Shown in pieces: positions 25,742 through 35,912 of a stretch of DNA of 64,000 bases. Positions within the stretch are counted from its first letter, which is position 1; each line of letters opens with the position of its first letter. Where the stretch lies: positions 124,001 through 188,000 of the forward strand of contig CAVSIX010000003.1 in the NCBI GenBank assembly GCA_963728195.1, in the 5' to 3' direction. The notes under the pieces are model-generated. The model was not told the DNA's origin and made no database searches. It saw only the letters and a list, made by a program, of their open reading frames with translations. The position numbers and the translations under genes are program-made. The DNA is from Sva-07 sp963728195. Lineage in GTDB: Bacteria; Actinomycetota; Acidimicrobiia; Acidimicrobiales; Ilumatobacteraceae.

Positions 25742-26902
25742 ATGGGAACGAACACACGACGAGCGCTCGTACCGCTGGTGGCACTGGCGCTGCTCGGAGC
25801 GGCCTGCACGAGCGACGACAACGACGACGCGGGCAGCGGTGACACGTCGCCCGACGTGACCGAAGCAACCGACGAGACGACGCCACCGGACGAGACGACA
25901 GCACCGGAGGACACCGTCGAGGTCGTCCAGGCCGACGAGTCGACACTCGACGCCGTCATCGCGAACGACGTCGTCCGCTGTGGCACCCGCGATGCGCTGC
26001 CCGGCTTCGCGGTCCTGACGCCCGACGGTGACCACGTCGGCTTCGACAGCGACTTCTGCCGGGTGGTGGCGGCCGCCGTGCTCGGCGATGCGACCAAGGT
26101 GGAGATGGTCGACCTCGAGACCGCCGATCGCTTCACCGCACTGCAGTCCGGCGAGATCGACGTGTTGATCCGCAACACCACCTGGACCGCGAGCCGCGAC
26201 GGTGCCGAGGGTGCAACCTTCCTCACTCCGACGTTCTACGACGGCCAGGGCATCATGGTCGGCGCCGACAGTGGGTTCGAATCGATCAACGATCTCGATG
26301 GTGTGATCGTCTGCGTCGCACAGGGAACCACGACCGAGGGCAATGCGGCGAACGAGGCAGCACGGCTCGGCCTGAACTGGGAGGTTCGGGCGTTCGAGGA
26401 TCCCGCACTGATCCAGGAGGCATTCATCGCCGGCCAGTGCGACGCGTGGTCGTCGGACCGCAGCCAGCTCACCGCCCTGCGCAGCGAGTTCCCGGACGGA
26501 CCGGAGGCGCTGACGATCCTGCCCGAGGTGTTCTCCAAGGAGCCGCTGGCACCGGCGGTCGCCGACGGCGACACCGAGTGGGCCCAGGCGGTCAACTGGG
26601 CCGTGCTCGCCACGATCCAGGCCGAGGAGTTCGGCATCGATTCGACCAATGTCGACACGTTCGGTGACACCGAGGACGTCTCGATCCAGCGCTTCCTCGG
26701 CCAGGAGGTCGAGGGTGACGACGGCGCGGCCGTGCTCGATCCGGGCCTCGGCCTGCCGACCGACTTCGCCTATCAGGTCGTGAGCCAGGTGGGCAACTAC
26801 GGCGAGATCTTCGACGAGCATCTCGCCCCGCTCGGTCTGGAGCGGGGCCTCAACTCGCTGTGGACCGACGGCGGCCTGCTCTACTCGCCGCCGTACCGCT
26901 GA
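25742..26902 (+). CDS. aapJ: General L-amino acid ABC transporter, substrate-binding lipoprotein (AapJ-type)
   Basis: This 386-residue binding protein captures amino acids outside the membrane. Its lipoprotein signal is RRALVPLVALALLGAACTS, followed by an Asp/Thr-rich spacer of about 60 residues. The type 3 periplasmic-binding fold begins at VRCGTRDALPGFAVL and contains GFDSDFCRVVAAAVLGD and LQSGEIDVLIRNTTWTASRD, which are characteristic of AapJ/BztA. TGGGGGAACC precedes the ATG at 25742. It is the first gene of a tightly packed cassette with two permeases and an ATPase. Confidence 0.92.
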   Translation: MGTNTRRALVPLVALALLGAACTSDDNDDAGSGDTSPDVTEATDETTPPDETTAPEDTVEVVQADESTLDAVIANDVVRCGTRDALPGFAVLTPDGDHVGFDSDFCRVVAAAVLGDATKVEMVDLETADRFTALQSGEIDVLIRNTTWTASRDGAEGATFLTPTFYDGQGIMVGADSGFESINDLDGVIVCVAQGTTTEGNAANEAARLGLNWEVRAFEDPALIQEAFIAGQCDAWSSDRSQLTALRSEFPDGPEALTILPEVFSKEPLAPAVADGDTEWAQAVNWAVLATIQAEEFGIDSTNVDTFGDTEDVSIQRFLGQEVEGDDGAAVLDPGLGLPTDFAYQVVSQVGNYGEIFDEHLAPLGLERGLNSLWTDGGLLYSPPYR

Positions 26903-28056
26903 CCAGCGCACTGAGCACCCGGGTCCCGCTCTGGCGGGATGTCCGGGTGCTCAAGTGGGTCGCCCAACTGGTCGTCGTCGGCCTGGTGGTCGCCGTGGTG
27001 CTCTGGCTCTACGGCAACTACGTCGACAACACGGCCGAACAGAACATCCCAACCGATCTCGGGTTCCTCGACAACCCGGCCAACTTCCAGATCACCGGCA
27101 ACGAGCTGTCGGCCAACGCCGCCGTTCGTGATGCGCTCTATCAGGGGCTGCTCAACACGCTGCGGATCTCGGTGGCCGGCATCGTGGCGGCGACGGTGCT
27201 CGGCACGCTCGTCGGCATCGCCAGGCTGTCGAGGAACTGGATCGTCAGCAAGTTGGCGACGGTGTACGTCGAAGCGGTTCGCAACATTCCGCTCGCGCTG
27301 TTCGTCGTCGCCGGCTTGCTCGTCGTCGTTCTCGGCGTGTTTCCCAGGGTCCAGGATGCCTGGGACATCGGCGGCATCGCGATCATCTCCAACCGCGGCG
27401 TCGCGGTGCCGTGGTACATCGGTGCGGGCTACGGGTTGATCGCCCTCGGCGCCGTCGGCGCGGCGGCCGCGTGGCTGGTGGCCCGTTGGCGATCGTCGGT
27501 GTCCGACCGCACCGGCACACTGCCGCGTTCGGGGCTGTGGGCCACCGGCGCCTTCCTCGTCGTGTTCCTGACCGGCTGGGTGGCACTCGGCTACGAGTGG
27601 ACGCTGCCGACTCTCGACGGCCGCCAGACGGTCGGTGGCATCCGCATCGATCCGTCGTTCTTCGCACTGTTCTTCGCGTTGGTGATCTACACGGCGAGCC
27701 ACATCGCGGAGATCGTCCGCGGCTCGATCCAGGCCGTGCCGAGAGGTCAGGGGGAGGCGGCCGACGCCGTGGCGCTGAGCGGCTTCCAGCGGATGTGGTA
27801 CGTGATCCTTCCGCAGGCGTTCCGCATCGCCATCCCTCCGATCGGCAACCAGTACCTCAACCTGATCAAGAACTCGTCGCTGGGTGCCGCCATCGGGTAC
27901 TACGACCTCACGCTCGTGGCACAGACCACCGTCGGCAACGGCTCGCCGGCGGTTCCCGTGTTCGCTCTGACGATGGTGATGTACATCGCCATCTCCCTGA
28001 TCACCTCGGTACTCGTCAACATCGCCAACCGCCGCAGCGCACTGGTCGAACGATGA
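26860..28056 (+). CDS. aapQ: Amino acid ABC transporter permease (AapQ-type)
   Basis: This is a 398-residue inner-membrane permease. Like AapQ/BztB it carries a long insertion between the first and later helices, so it is much larger than HisQ-type permeases. The EAA loop HIAEIVRGSIQAVPRGQGEA lies near residue 290, the contact site for the ATPase. The GTG at 26860 overlaps aapJ by 43 bases. Codons further down (a CTG at 26899 forming CTGA with the aapJ stop) are less usual starts but would remove the overlap, so the first 15 residues are uncertain. It overlaps the next gene by four bases. Confidence 0.88.
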   Translation: MDRRRPALLAAVPLTSALSTRVPLWRDVRVLKWVAQLVVVGLVVAVVLWLYGNYVDNTAEQNIPTDLGFLDNPANFQITGNELSANAAVRDALYQGLLNTLRISVAGIVAATVLGTLVGIARLSRNWIVSKLATVYVEAVRNIPLALFVVAGLLVVVLGVFPRVQDAWDIGGIAIISNRGVAVPWYIGAGYGLIALGAVGAAAAWLVARWRSSVSDRTGTLPRSGLWATGAFLVVFLTGWVALGYEWTLPTLDGRQTVGGIRIDPSFFALFFALVIYTASHIAEIVRGSIQAVPRGQGEAADAVALSGFQRMWYVILPQAFRIAIPPIGNQYLNLIKNSSLGAAIGYYDLTLVAQTTVGNGSPAVPVFALTMVMYIAISLITSVLVNIANRRSALVER

Positions 28057-29278
28057 GTGCAACCGCACACCGTTCCGGAGCGCTGGTGTGGGCCAAGCGC
28101 AACCTGTTCCGCACGCCGCTCGACGGCGTACTCACCATCGTGTTCGGTGCGCTGAGCGTGTGGCTGCTCTACAAGACATTGTCGTTCATCTTCGTCACGG
28201 GTCGCTGGGACATCATCCGTGTCAACCTGCGCCTGCTGATGATCGGACGCTTTCCCGAAGTGCACGAGCTTCGTCTCGTCGTGGCGGTGATCGCACTCGC
28301 AGCGTGGGGCGGCTTCCTCGCCGGGTTCATCCACGCCCGCCAGGTCCGCAGCGGCAAGGTCTCCGGCGACGAGTCCCTGACGGCCCGGGTGGCCGACATC
28401 GCCGCCCGCCTCTGGCTTCCCTCCGTGGTCGTGGTGCTGCTGCTCTTGCTCTCGGGCTCCGCCGGACCGTGGATCATGGTCGGGCTGGCGATCGTCGGTG
28501 CCGTGCTCGGGCGGCTGATCGGACCGTTCGCGGGACGACCGAAGCTCGGACCGACGGGCACGGCGGTCGTGTACGTCGGCCTCGCCGCCGTGCCGGTCGT
28601 CGTCTACTTCTACGTCGTCACCGCTGTCGGATTCGACGACTGGGGCGGGTTCATGCTGAACCTGTTCCTGGCCATGTGTTCGATCGTGCTGTGCTTCCCG
28701 CTCGGCATCCTCCTCGCCCTCGGCCGGCGCTCGACGCTGCCGCTGGTGCGGGTGGTGTGTACCACCTACATCGAGATCGTCCGCGGTGCGCCGCTGTTCG
28801 TGCTGCTGCTGCTCGCCAACGTGGCGCTCGGGTTCTTCGTGCCCGACAGCCTCGCCCCGTCCACCTCGTCGCGTGCCATCGTCGTGTTCACACTCTTCAC
28901 GGCGGCGTACATGGCCGAGATCATCCGCGGCGGCCTGCAGTCGGTGCCGCGCGGGCAGATCGAGGCGGCGAAGGCGATCGGGCTCAGTCCGGTCCGCCAG
29001 ACCGGCTACATCGTGTTGCCCCAGGCGCTGCGCAACGTGATCCCCGCCCAGATCGGTCAGTTGATCAGTCTGTTCAAGGACACGACGCTGGCCGGCATCG
29101 CAATGGGGCTGTTCGAACTGCTCAACGTGTCCACTGCGATCACCGCACAGGAACAGTTCCGGGGCCAGGGCCTGATCGGCGAGACGATCACGTTCGCTGC
29201 TCTGATGTTCTGGACGGTGGCCTTCACGATGAGCCGAGAGAGCCAACGGCTGGAACGACGATTGGGAGTGGGAGTCAG

Positions 29279-29282
<4 letters not shown>
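28053..29282 (+). CDS. aapM: Amino acid ABC transporter permease (AapM-type)
   Basis: This is a 409-residue second permease of the cassette. It begins MSATAHRSGALVWAKRNLF and has eight or more membrane segments. The EAA loop is YMAEIIRGGLQSVPRGQIEA near residue 295. AapM-type length (about 400) distinguishes it from short polar amino-acid permeases. The ATG overlaps the stop codon of aapQ (ATGA), and its own stop overlaps the start of the ATPase gene in the same way, so the three are translationally coupled. Confidence 0.9.
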
Positions 29283-30094
<812 letters not shown>

Positions 30095-30157
30095 CTCGCC
30101 GCCGGCTCCACCGCGCACGACGTCTCACGGCGGAGATGGTCTGCCAAACTCTGCGCC

Positions 30158-30955
30158 GTGAGCGACACCGCACCCGAACGGCCGCACCAGCGGCACTGGC
30201 TCCGCTGGATTCTGATCGGCGGCGCCGCCGCCGTCGTGCTCGTGTTCGCGGCGATCTTCGTCTACGCGAACTTCATCAACGACGCACCCGATGCCCTCGG
30301 TACGACCGACCTGTCCAATGCACTGGTCGCCACGACCGTCACCGACACAGCGGTGACCACGACCGCGTCGACGCCGAGCCCGTCGACCGCTGCGCCGTCG
30401 GGAACCGAAGCCTCCGGCAACGGTGACGTCGCCGACTTCGACGGCGACTGGGCACCGACGCCGGCCTCGGAGTTCGGATATCGGGTCGAGGAGATCCTCG
30501 CCGGTGTGAACACGACCGCAGTCGGGCGCAGCAACGAGATCGAGGGCCTGCTGACGATCGACGGTGCCAGCGCCACGGTCGTCGACGTCACGGTGCAGAT
30601 CGACAGCATCTACAGCGACGATCCACGCCGTGACGGTCAGTTCCGGGGCCGAATCATGAACGCCGCCGAGTACCCCACTGCCGAGTTCCGGATCAGCGAG
30701 CCGATCGACTTCGGGCGGATCCCGGTCGGCGACGAACAGATCACCGCAACGGCGACGGGCGAACTCACGTTGCGCGGTGTGACCAACCCGGTCACCTTCG
30801 ACGTGACGGCACAGAGCACCGACGGGCGCATCGGCGTGCTCGGATCGATCCCCGTCGTGTTCGAGGACTACGGCATCGACAATCCGTCGGGCGGTGTGGT
30901 CTCGACCGAGGACGAGGGACTGGTCGAGTTCGTGCTCGTGTTCGAACGGGCCTGA
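30158..30955 (+). CDS. YceI family protein with N-terminal membrane anchor
   Basis: This is a 265-residue protein with an N-terminal transmembrane helix (WILIGGAAAVVLVFAAIFVY), a Thr/Ser/Ala-rich linker to about residue 90 and a YceI beta-barrel domain. Landmarks in the domain are RSNEIEGLLTIDG, RDGQFRGRIMNAAEYPTAEF and LTLRGVTNPVTFDV. YceI proteins are lipocalin-like and bind isoprenoid-type lipids; roles vary. It starts at GTG 30158, 63 bases after the ABC cassette on the same strand, and converges on the ABC exporter genes. Confidence 0.87.
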   Translation: MSDTAPERPHQRHWLRWILIGGAAAVVLVFAAIFVYANFINDAPDALGTTDLSNALVATTVTDTAVTTTASTPSPSTAAPSGTEASGNGDVADFDGDWAPTPASEFGYRVEEILAGVNTTAVGRSNEIEGLLTIDGASATVVDVTVQIDSIYSDDPRRDGQFRGRIMNAAEYPTAEFRISEPIDFGRIPVGDEQITATATGELTLRGVTNPVTFDVTAQSTDGRIGVLGSIPVVFEDYGIDNPSGGVVSTEDEGLVEFVLVFERA

Positions 30956-30989
30956 CCTGGTCCTTGCGGACCCGACCCCGAAGGACCCG

Positions 30990-32778
30990 CTACGCGCCGG
31001 CGACGGGCTGGCTCTTCGCCCAGGCGGACGCGAGGGCGGCGTAGCGTCCGCCCTGCTCGACGAGTTCGGTGTGGTTGCCGAGTTCGACCAGGCGCCCGCC
31101 GTCGATGACGCCGATGCGGTCGGCGCGCTGGATCGTCGACAGGCGGTGGGCGACGACGATCGTCGTGCGGCCGCTCATCAGCGAATCGAGTGCCCGCTCG
31201 ACGATGAACTCGGTCCCCGGGTCGAGGTTGCTCGTCGCCTCGTCGAGCACGAGCACCGCCGGGTCGACCAGTGCGGCGCGGGCCAACGAGACGAGCTGAC
31301 GCTCCCCCGCCGACAGCCGCGACCCGCGTTCGCGGACCTCGGTGTGGATGCCGTCGGGGAACTCCTCGAACCGTTCGAGCGCTCCGATCGCGTCGAACGC
31401 GGTGCGGATGTCGTCGTCGGTCGCATCGGAACGAGCGACGCGCACGTTGTCGGCGACGGTGCCCCCGAACAGGAACCCCTCCTGGGGCACGACCACCACG
31501 CGCCGGCGCAGCGAGGCGATCGTGGCATCGCGAAGATCGATGCCGCCGAACGTGATCGTGCCCTCGGTGGGGTCGTAGAGGCGGGCCATCAGCTTGGCGA
31601 GCGTCGACTTGCCGGCGCCGGTCGGACCGACGAGTGCGAGCCGTTCGCCGTCGCGCGACCGTGATCGACACGTCGCTCAGCACGGCGACGTCGGTCTGCG
31701 GATAGCGGAATCCGACCCGATCGACGACCAGTTCGCCGGCGGATGCCAGCTCGTGCTCGCCGTCTTCGATGTCGGGCACCGTGTCGAGGATTCCGAACAG
31801 CTTGTTGAGCGATGCCGCCGAGGACTGCACGGTGTTGTAGAGCTGCGACAGCTGCTGGACCGGCTCGAAGAGCTGGGCGTACAACAGCACGACGGTGATG
31901 ATCTGGCCGATCTCGACATCGCCTCGCGCGTACAGCCAGCCCCCGACGGCGACGATCAACGCGGTCGCCAACACGCCCGCTGTCTCGACGAGACCGAAAT
32001 ACCACGTCGACACCCTCACGCTGTGGACGTGTGAGTCGTACAGCTCGCGGTTCGACTCCTTGAACCGACGCTGCTGCTCGGGTTCGCGGGCGTAGGCCTG
32101 GATGACGCGAACCCCGGCGATGCCCTCTTGGAGCGCCGACAGGTTCTGGCCGATGTTCTCGCGCACGTCGAGGTACGCGGCGTTCGAGTCGCGTTGGAAC
32201 TTGCGTGACGCCACGATGATGACGGGCATCACCAGCAGCCCGACGAGCGCCAACTGCCACGACGTGACGAATGCCAGGACGAGCGCGAAGCACACCAAGA
32301 GGATCGCTGCGACGAACTGCAGGAGCCCCCACTGCACGAGTTCACCCATCGACTCGATGTCGGCGGTCATCCGGGCGACGAGCACGCCAGACTTGTTCCG
32401 GTCGAAGAAGGCGAGCGACTGTCTCTGGATGTGGTCGAAGACGCGGATGCGCAGGTCTCGCAGGAACCCCTCGCCGGCCCGGTTGATCAAGATGTACTGC
32501 TGGCGCGCTGCGAGGTACGACACCGCAGTGAGGCCCATGTAGAAGATCACGGCATTGCGCAGGATCTCGGAGTTCTTCGGCCGGATGCCGTTGTCGATCG
32601 CCCAGCCGAGGATCACCGGGCCGAGGACCACACCAAGGGTGGACAGGGCGGTGAACGCCAGCGCCCATGCGATCGTCTTCTTGAATGGCAGCGCCATGCG
32701 ACCGGCGCGACGCAGCACCTTCTTCGCCTCCTCGGCGTCGAGCTTGTCCTCTTCGGAGATGGCCCCCATCGCGTGCAT
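30990..32778 (-). pseudogene. ABC exporter half-transporter with a frameshift before Walker A
   Basis: This is a fused permease-ATPase of about 595 residues, one half of a heterodimeric type IV exporter. Codons from 32778 encode six helices and the start of the nucleotide-binding domain up to VLSDVSITVAR. The frame then changes within the GCGCG stretch near 31650-31658. From there the minus-strand frame closed by the stop at 30990 encodes Walker A (LVGPTGAGKSTLAK), the signature RLSAGERQL, Walker B VLVLDEATSNLD and VVAHRLST. Restoring a CG pair gives an uninterrupted protein. It may be a true mutation or a sequencing error. The ATG at 32778 overlaps the stop codon of the partner gene by a base (TGATG). 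Confidence 0.82.
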
Positions 32779-34616
32779 CAGTCACCCCCCACCGGGGTCG
32801 CGGAGTCCGTGCCGAGCTCGGCGCGCTCCGCCTCGTCAGCGGCGTCCATGGCGGCGAGCACCTCGCGGTAGCGCGGTTCGCGGTCGAGCAGCTCCTGGTG
32901 CGGCCCCGACGCGGCCACGCGGCCGCCGTCGAGCAGCACGACGGTGTCCGCCAGCGCGATCGTGCCGGGCCGGTGCGCGATCACGATCGTCGTGCGGCCG
33001 GCCATCACGGTCGACATCGCGGAGCGGATCTCGTGCTCCTTCGACGGGTCCACTGCGGACGTGGCGTCGTCGAGCACGAGCACACGTGGATCGGCGAGGA
33101 TCGCCCGGGCGATCGCGATGCGTTGGCGTTGCCCGCCCGACAGCGAGAATCCCCGCTCACCGAGCTTGGTGTCGTACGCCTCGGGCAGTCCCATGATGAA
33201 GTCGTGGGCCCCGGCGAGTCGGGCGGCGCGTTCGACCGACTCGCGGTCGGCGTCGGGTTCGGCGAACGCGATGTTCGCAGCCACGGTGTCGTGGAAGAGC
33301 AGCGTGTCCTCGAACACGATGCCGACGGCGCGACGCACATCGTGAACGGCGAGATCACGTACGTTGACACCGTCGATGCGGACCCGGCCCTCGTCGACGT
33401 CGTAGAAGCGAACGAGCAGCCGGGCGACGGTCGACTTGCCCGAGCCGGTCGCTCCGACCAGTGCGACCGATTGGCCCGGCGCCAGGTCGAGGTCGAACCC
33501 GTCGAGTACCGGCGAGGCGGGGTCGTAACCGAATCGGACGCTGCGGAACTCGACGGCACCGGCGCGCTCGGCAGCGGGGAGCGCCAACGGACGCTGCGGG
33601 TCGACAACGATGGGCGCCGTGTCGAGGATCTCGTTGACCCGCTCGAGCGCAGCACCGGCACGCTGCGCCCAGGCGATGGTCATGCCGAGCATGCGCAGCG
33701 GCGACACCAGCAGCGCGACGTAGAAGTTGAACTGGACCAACTGACCGACGGTGAGGTCGCCGTCGATCACCTGCATCCCGCCGACGGCGAGCACTGCGAT
33801 GAGTCCCAGCTGTGGGAGCAGCTCGATGGCAGGCAGGTACTTGGCGCGGATCCGGGCGGCGCTGATCGAGGCGGCGCGGATGTCGTCGGCTTCGGTGCGC
33901 AGCCGTGCCGACTGGACGGCCTCCGCGCCGAAGCCCTTGACGACGCGCACGCCGCCGACCGTCTCCTCGACGACAGTGGCCAACTCGGCTTGCTCGGCTT
34001 GCACGGCGAGCACCGCAGAGTGGATCGACTGCGAGAAACGACGACCCGCGATGTTGACGAACGGCAAGGGCGCCAGCGCGATGAGCGCCAGCTTCCAATC
34101 GGTGACGAACAGGATCACCGAGACCGCGATGATCATCGAGAAGTTCGACAGCGTGATCGGGATCATCACGACGAACGACTGGATCTGGTTCAGATCGCTC
34201 GACGAGCGGCTCATCAGCTGACCGGTCTGAGCTCGGTCGTGGTAGCCGATGTGCAACGACAGGATGTGGTTGAACAACTGCTCGCGAAGTCGCGTCTCGG
34301 TCCAGCGGGCCTCACGGAACGCGTAGAAACGCCGGAGTGCGGTGAACGTGCCGACGGCCACGCCCGCAATGGCGATCAGCGACGCCCACAGCAGCAGCAT
34401 GTCGTCCTGTTCGATGCCGCGGTCGATGCTGTAGCGCACCAGCAGCGGCACCGACACCTTGCCCACCATCCACAGCAGGCCGATCAGCGAGCCGATGATC
34501 AGGTTCTTGCGCTGGGCGCGCAACGTCGTCGACAACAGCTTCCAGCGCGACGGTGGATCCTGCGAATCGCCTCCCCGCGTGGGGATCTCGTTCAGCGTGT
34601 CGGTGTCAGCGCTCAC
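32778..34616 (-). CDS. ABC exporter half-transporter (permease-ATPase, degenerate site)
   Basis: This is a 612-residue type IV ABC exporter with an N-terminal six-helix domain and a C-terminal ATPase. Walker A is LVGATGSGKSTVAR, the signature SLSGGQRQRIAIARAI and the switch His VIAHRPGT. In Walker B the catalytic Glu is Asp (VLVLDDATSAVD), whereas the partner gene keeps Glu but has a degenerate LSAGE signature; such complementary asymmetry is known for heterodimers of the TM287/288 type. The GTG at 34616 follows directly on the stop codon of the ArsC-like gene, and the partner starts on its own stop codon, so all three are one operon. Confidence 0.92.
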   Translation of the reverse strand: MSADTDTLNEIPTRGGDSQDPPSRWKLLSTTLRAQRKNLIIGSLIGLLWMVGKVSVPLLVRYSIDRGIEQDDMLLLWASLIAIAGVAVGTFTALRRFYAFREARWTETRLREQLFNHILSLHIGYHDRAQTGQLMSRSSSDLNQIQSFVVMIPITLSNFSMIIAVSVILFVTDWKLALIALAPLPFVNIAGRRFSQSIHSAVLAVQAEQAELATVVEETVGGVRVVKGFGAEAVQSARLRTEADDIRAASISAARIRAKYLPAIELLPQLGLIAVLAVGGMQVIDGDLTVGQLVQFNFYVALLVSPLRMLGMTIAWAQRAGAALERVNEILDTAPIVVDPQRPLALPAAERAGAVEFRSVRFGYDPASPVLDGFDLDLAPGQSVALVGATGSGKSTVARLLVRFYDVDEGRVRIDGVNVRDLAVHDVRRAVGIVFEDTLLFHDTVAANIAFAEPDADRESVERAARLAGAHDFIMGLPEAYDTKLGERGFSLSGGQRQRIAIARAILADPRVLVLDDATSAVDPSKEHEIRSAMSTVMAGRTTIVIAHRPGTIALADTVVLLDGGRVAASGPHQELLDREPRYREVLAAMDAADEAERAELGTDSATPVGGD

Positions 34617-35006
34617 TCAGCCGGCATCGTTCCCTGCGAGCGGTGCGAGCAGCTCGGTCACACGTTCTTTCGGCCGGCCGATGATCGCCGTGTCGGCGGT
34701 GACGACGAGCGGGCGTTGCAGCAGCTGCTTGTGCTCGACGAGCAGGTCGACGATCTGGTCGTCGGTCACCGCATCGTCCTCGGTCAGGCCGAGCTTCTTC
34801 CACATGCTGTCGCGCCGCACCAACGCCGTCGGCTCGTCCTCGAGCTTGGCGATGATCGAACGCAGCGTGTCCGCATCGGGCGGCGTCTTGATGTAGTTGA
34901 CGATGTCGACGTCGACTCCGAGTTCTTCGGCAATGCGCACGGCATTGATCGAGGAGTTTCAATGCGTGTTGTGGAAGATCGTCGCCACGGAGGTGCTGCT
35001 GGCCAT
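34617..35006 (-). CDS. arsC: ArsC-family reductase with in-frame TGA at the catalytic cysteine (probable selenoprotein)
   Basis: Read through one TGA at 34961-34959, this frame encodes 129 residues of the glutaredoxin-fold arsenate reductase (ArsC) family. The start MASSTSVATIFHNTH leads to TGA at codon 16, exactly where E. coli ArsC has Cys 12 in TIYHNPACGTS. Downstream the three active-site arginines are kept: ALVRRD, LQRPLVVT and IGRPKE. The frame stays clean for 113 codons after the TGA, and a stem-loop of SECIS type follows it at 17 bases. Selenocysteine insertion is the best reading; a nonsense mutation is the alternative. A conventional call would start at GTG 34940 and lack the active site. 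It is directly abutted by the ABC exporter gene. Confidence 0.75.
34915..34957 (-). promoter_or_regulatory. Candidate bacterial SECIS element
   Basis: In the mRNA, CAATGC and GCATTG pair around the five-base loop CGTGC; the loop begins 17 nucleotides after the TGA. A TCG/CGA pair and an outer ACTCC/GGAGT stem extend it. Bacterial SECIS elements lie inside the coding region just after the UGA, with an apical loop about 16-37 nucleotides away and a G in the first two loop positions; here the second loop base is G. Confidence 0.6.
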
Positions 35007-35123
35007 CCATCCGAGGCTACGGCCTGGTTGGAACGCTGCTCTCATCGGTTGCGCACCCGGCTCGATAGTGTCACTGGCACCGACTCCCTCCTTCGCTCAG
35101 CACCTTCGACCGAAGGAGACACG

Positions 35124-35555
35124 ATGTCTCACGACCCGTCATTCCACGCCGTACCGCGTGGCGGCATCGATCCCATCCGCTGCGCCGACGATGCGCTGGC
35201 GGTGCTGGCGCTCGGTGCGCCCTACGGCGCCGACACGATCGTCATCCTGCTCGACAGCGAACACCGGGGTGCGTCGATCATGATCGTGACCGGCACCGAC
35301 ACGCCCGACGCGATGTTCCACATCCTGCAACGGTGCGTCGAAGCGGCACGTGACCATCGCGAGATCGACGCTCTGATCCTGGCGAGCAGCCGACCCGACG
35401 GCGACGTCGAACCCGACGACGTCCATCGCTGGCTCGAAGCGAGCGATCAGTGCACCGCCGGCGGTCTCGAGCTGGTGGAGTGGTTCGTGCTCGGCCGGAC
35501 CGGTCCCCGTTGTCCGCGAGCGCTGTTCGGCGGAACCGAACGATGGGCGGCGTGA
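35124..35555 (+). CDS. Hypothetical protein, possible degenerate RadC/JAB-like fold
   Basis: This is a 143-residue protein with a strong GAAGGAG site seven bases before the ATG at 35124. The middle (TIVILLDSEHRGASIMIVTG, then ALILASSRPDGDVEPDDVHRW and LVEWFVLG) follows the layout of RadC/JAB domains: VVLLD strand, xxxHPSGxxxPSxxD loop, DHxIxG strand. The metal-binding His residues of that fold are replaced here (ASSRPDG), so enzymatic activity would not be expected. The match is by eye and tentative. It is divergent from the ArsC-like gene. Confidence 0.7.
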   Translation: MSHDPSFHAVPRGGIDPIRCADDALAVLALGAPYGADTIVILLDSEHRGASIMIVTGTDTPDAMFHILQRCVEAARDHREIDALILASSRPDGDVEPDDVHRWLEASDQCTAGGLELVEWFVLGRTGPRCPRALFGGTERWAA

Positions 35556-35580
35556 AGCCGGGCCCCCTCACGCGACACCA

Positions 35581-35883
35581 TCACGGGGACGGACCGTGCC
35601 CGGTTTGCACACGGCGCTGCGCCGGGGTGAGCCGCAGCCCGGCGCCGCGTAGCCGGCGCACCAACTCACGGCTCTCGACCTGCTCGGCGCCCGCCTCGAT
35701 CAGCTCCGCTCGGTACTCCTCGGGGATGTCGTAGTGATCGCCCTGGAATCCCCGACGCGGGATGCCGGCGCGTCCGGCGAACTCGTGGAGCTCGTCGTAG
35801 GACGTGTCGCTCACCAGGTGACACCACTTCTTGCCACGCCACCACCACCGGGCCTCGTCGATCAGGATCGTCACGACGTTCAC
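35581..35883 (-). CDS. DUF4031 domain-containing protein
   Basis: This is a 100-residue protein of the DUF4031 family found mainly in actinobacteria. Diagnostic segments are TILIDEARWWWRGKKWCHLVS, shortened here to WWWRGKKWCHLVSD, then YDELHEFAGRAGIPRRGF and GDHYDIPEEYRAELIEAGA. Its function is unknown. Either GTG at 35883 or GTG at 35874 could start translation; the second would begin VTILIDEARW, which is closer to family N-termini. It is divergent from the HD-hydrolase gene, with only 29 bases between starts. Confidence 0.85.
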   Translation of the reverse strand: MNVVTILIDEARWWWRGKKWCHLVSDTSYDELHEFAGRAGIPRRGFQGDHYDIPEEYRAELIEAGAEQVESRELVRRLRGAGLRLTPAQRRVQTGHGPSP

Positions 35884-35912
35884 CCTGCCACGACGGCTGG
35901 CACACTGGCACG

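Noticed and set aside
34617..34940. A truncated 107-residue ArsC remnant starting at GTG 34940
   Set aside because: The upstream 22 codons in the same frame match the ArsC active-site strand, interrupted only by a TGA at the catalytic position; a Sec reading explains the data better than truncation.
34606..35010. An overlapping 134-codon frame from ATG 35010
   Set aside because: Its translation has no domain similarity and is arginine-rich, while the neighbouring frame encodes a recognisable ArsC protein.
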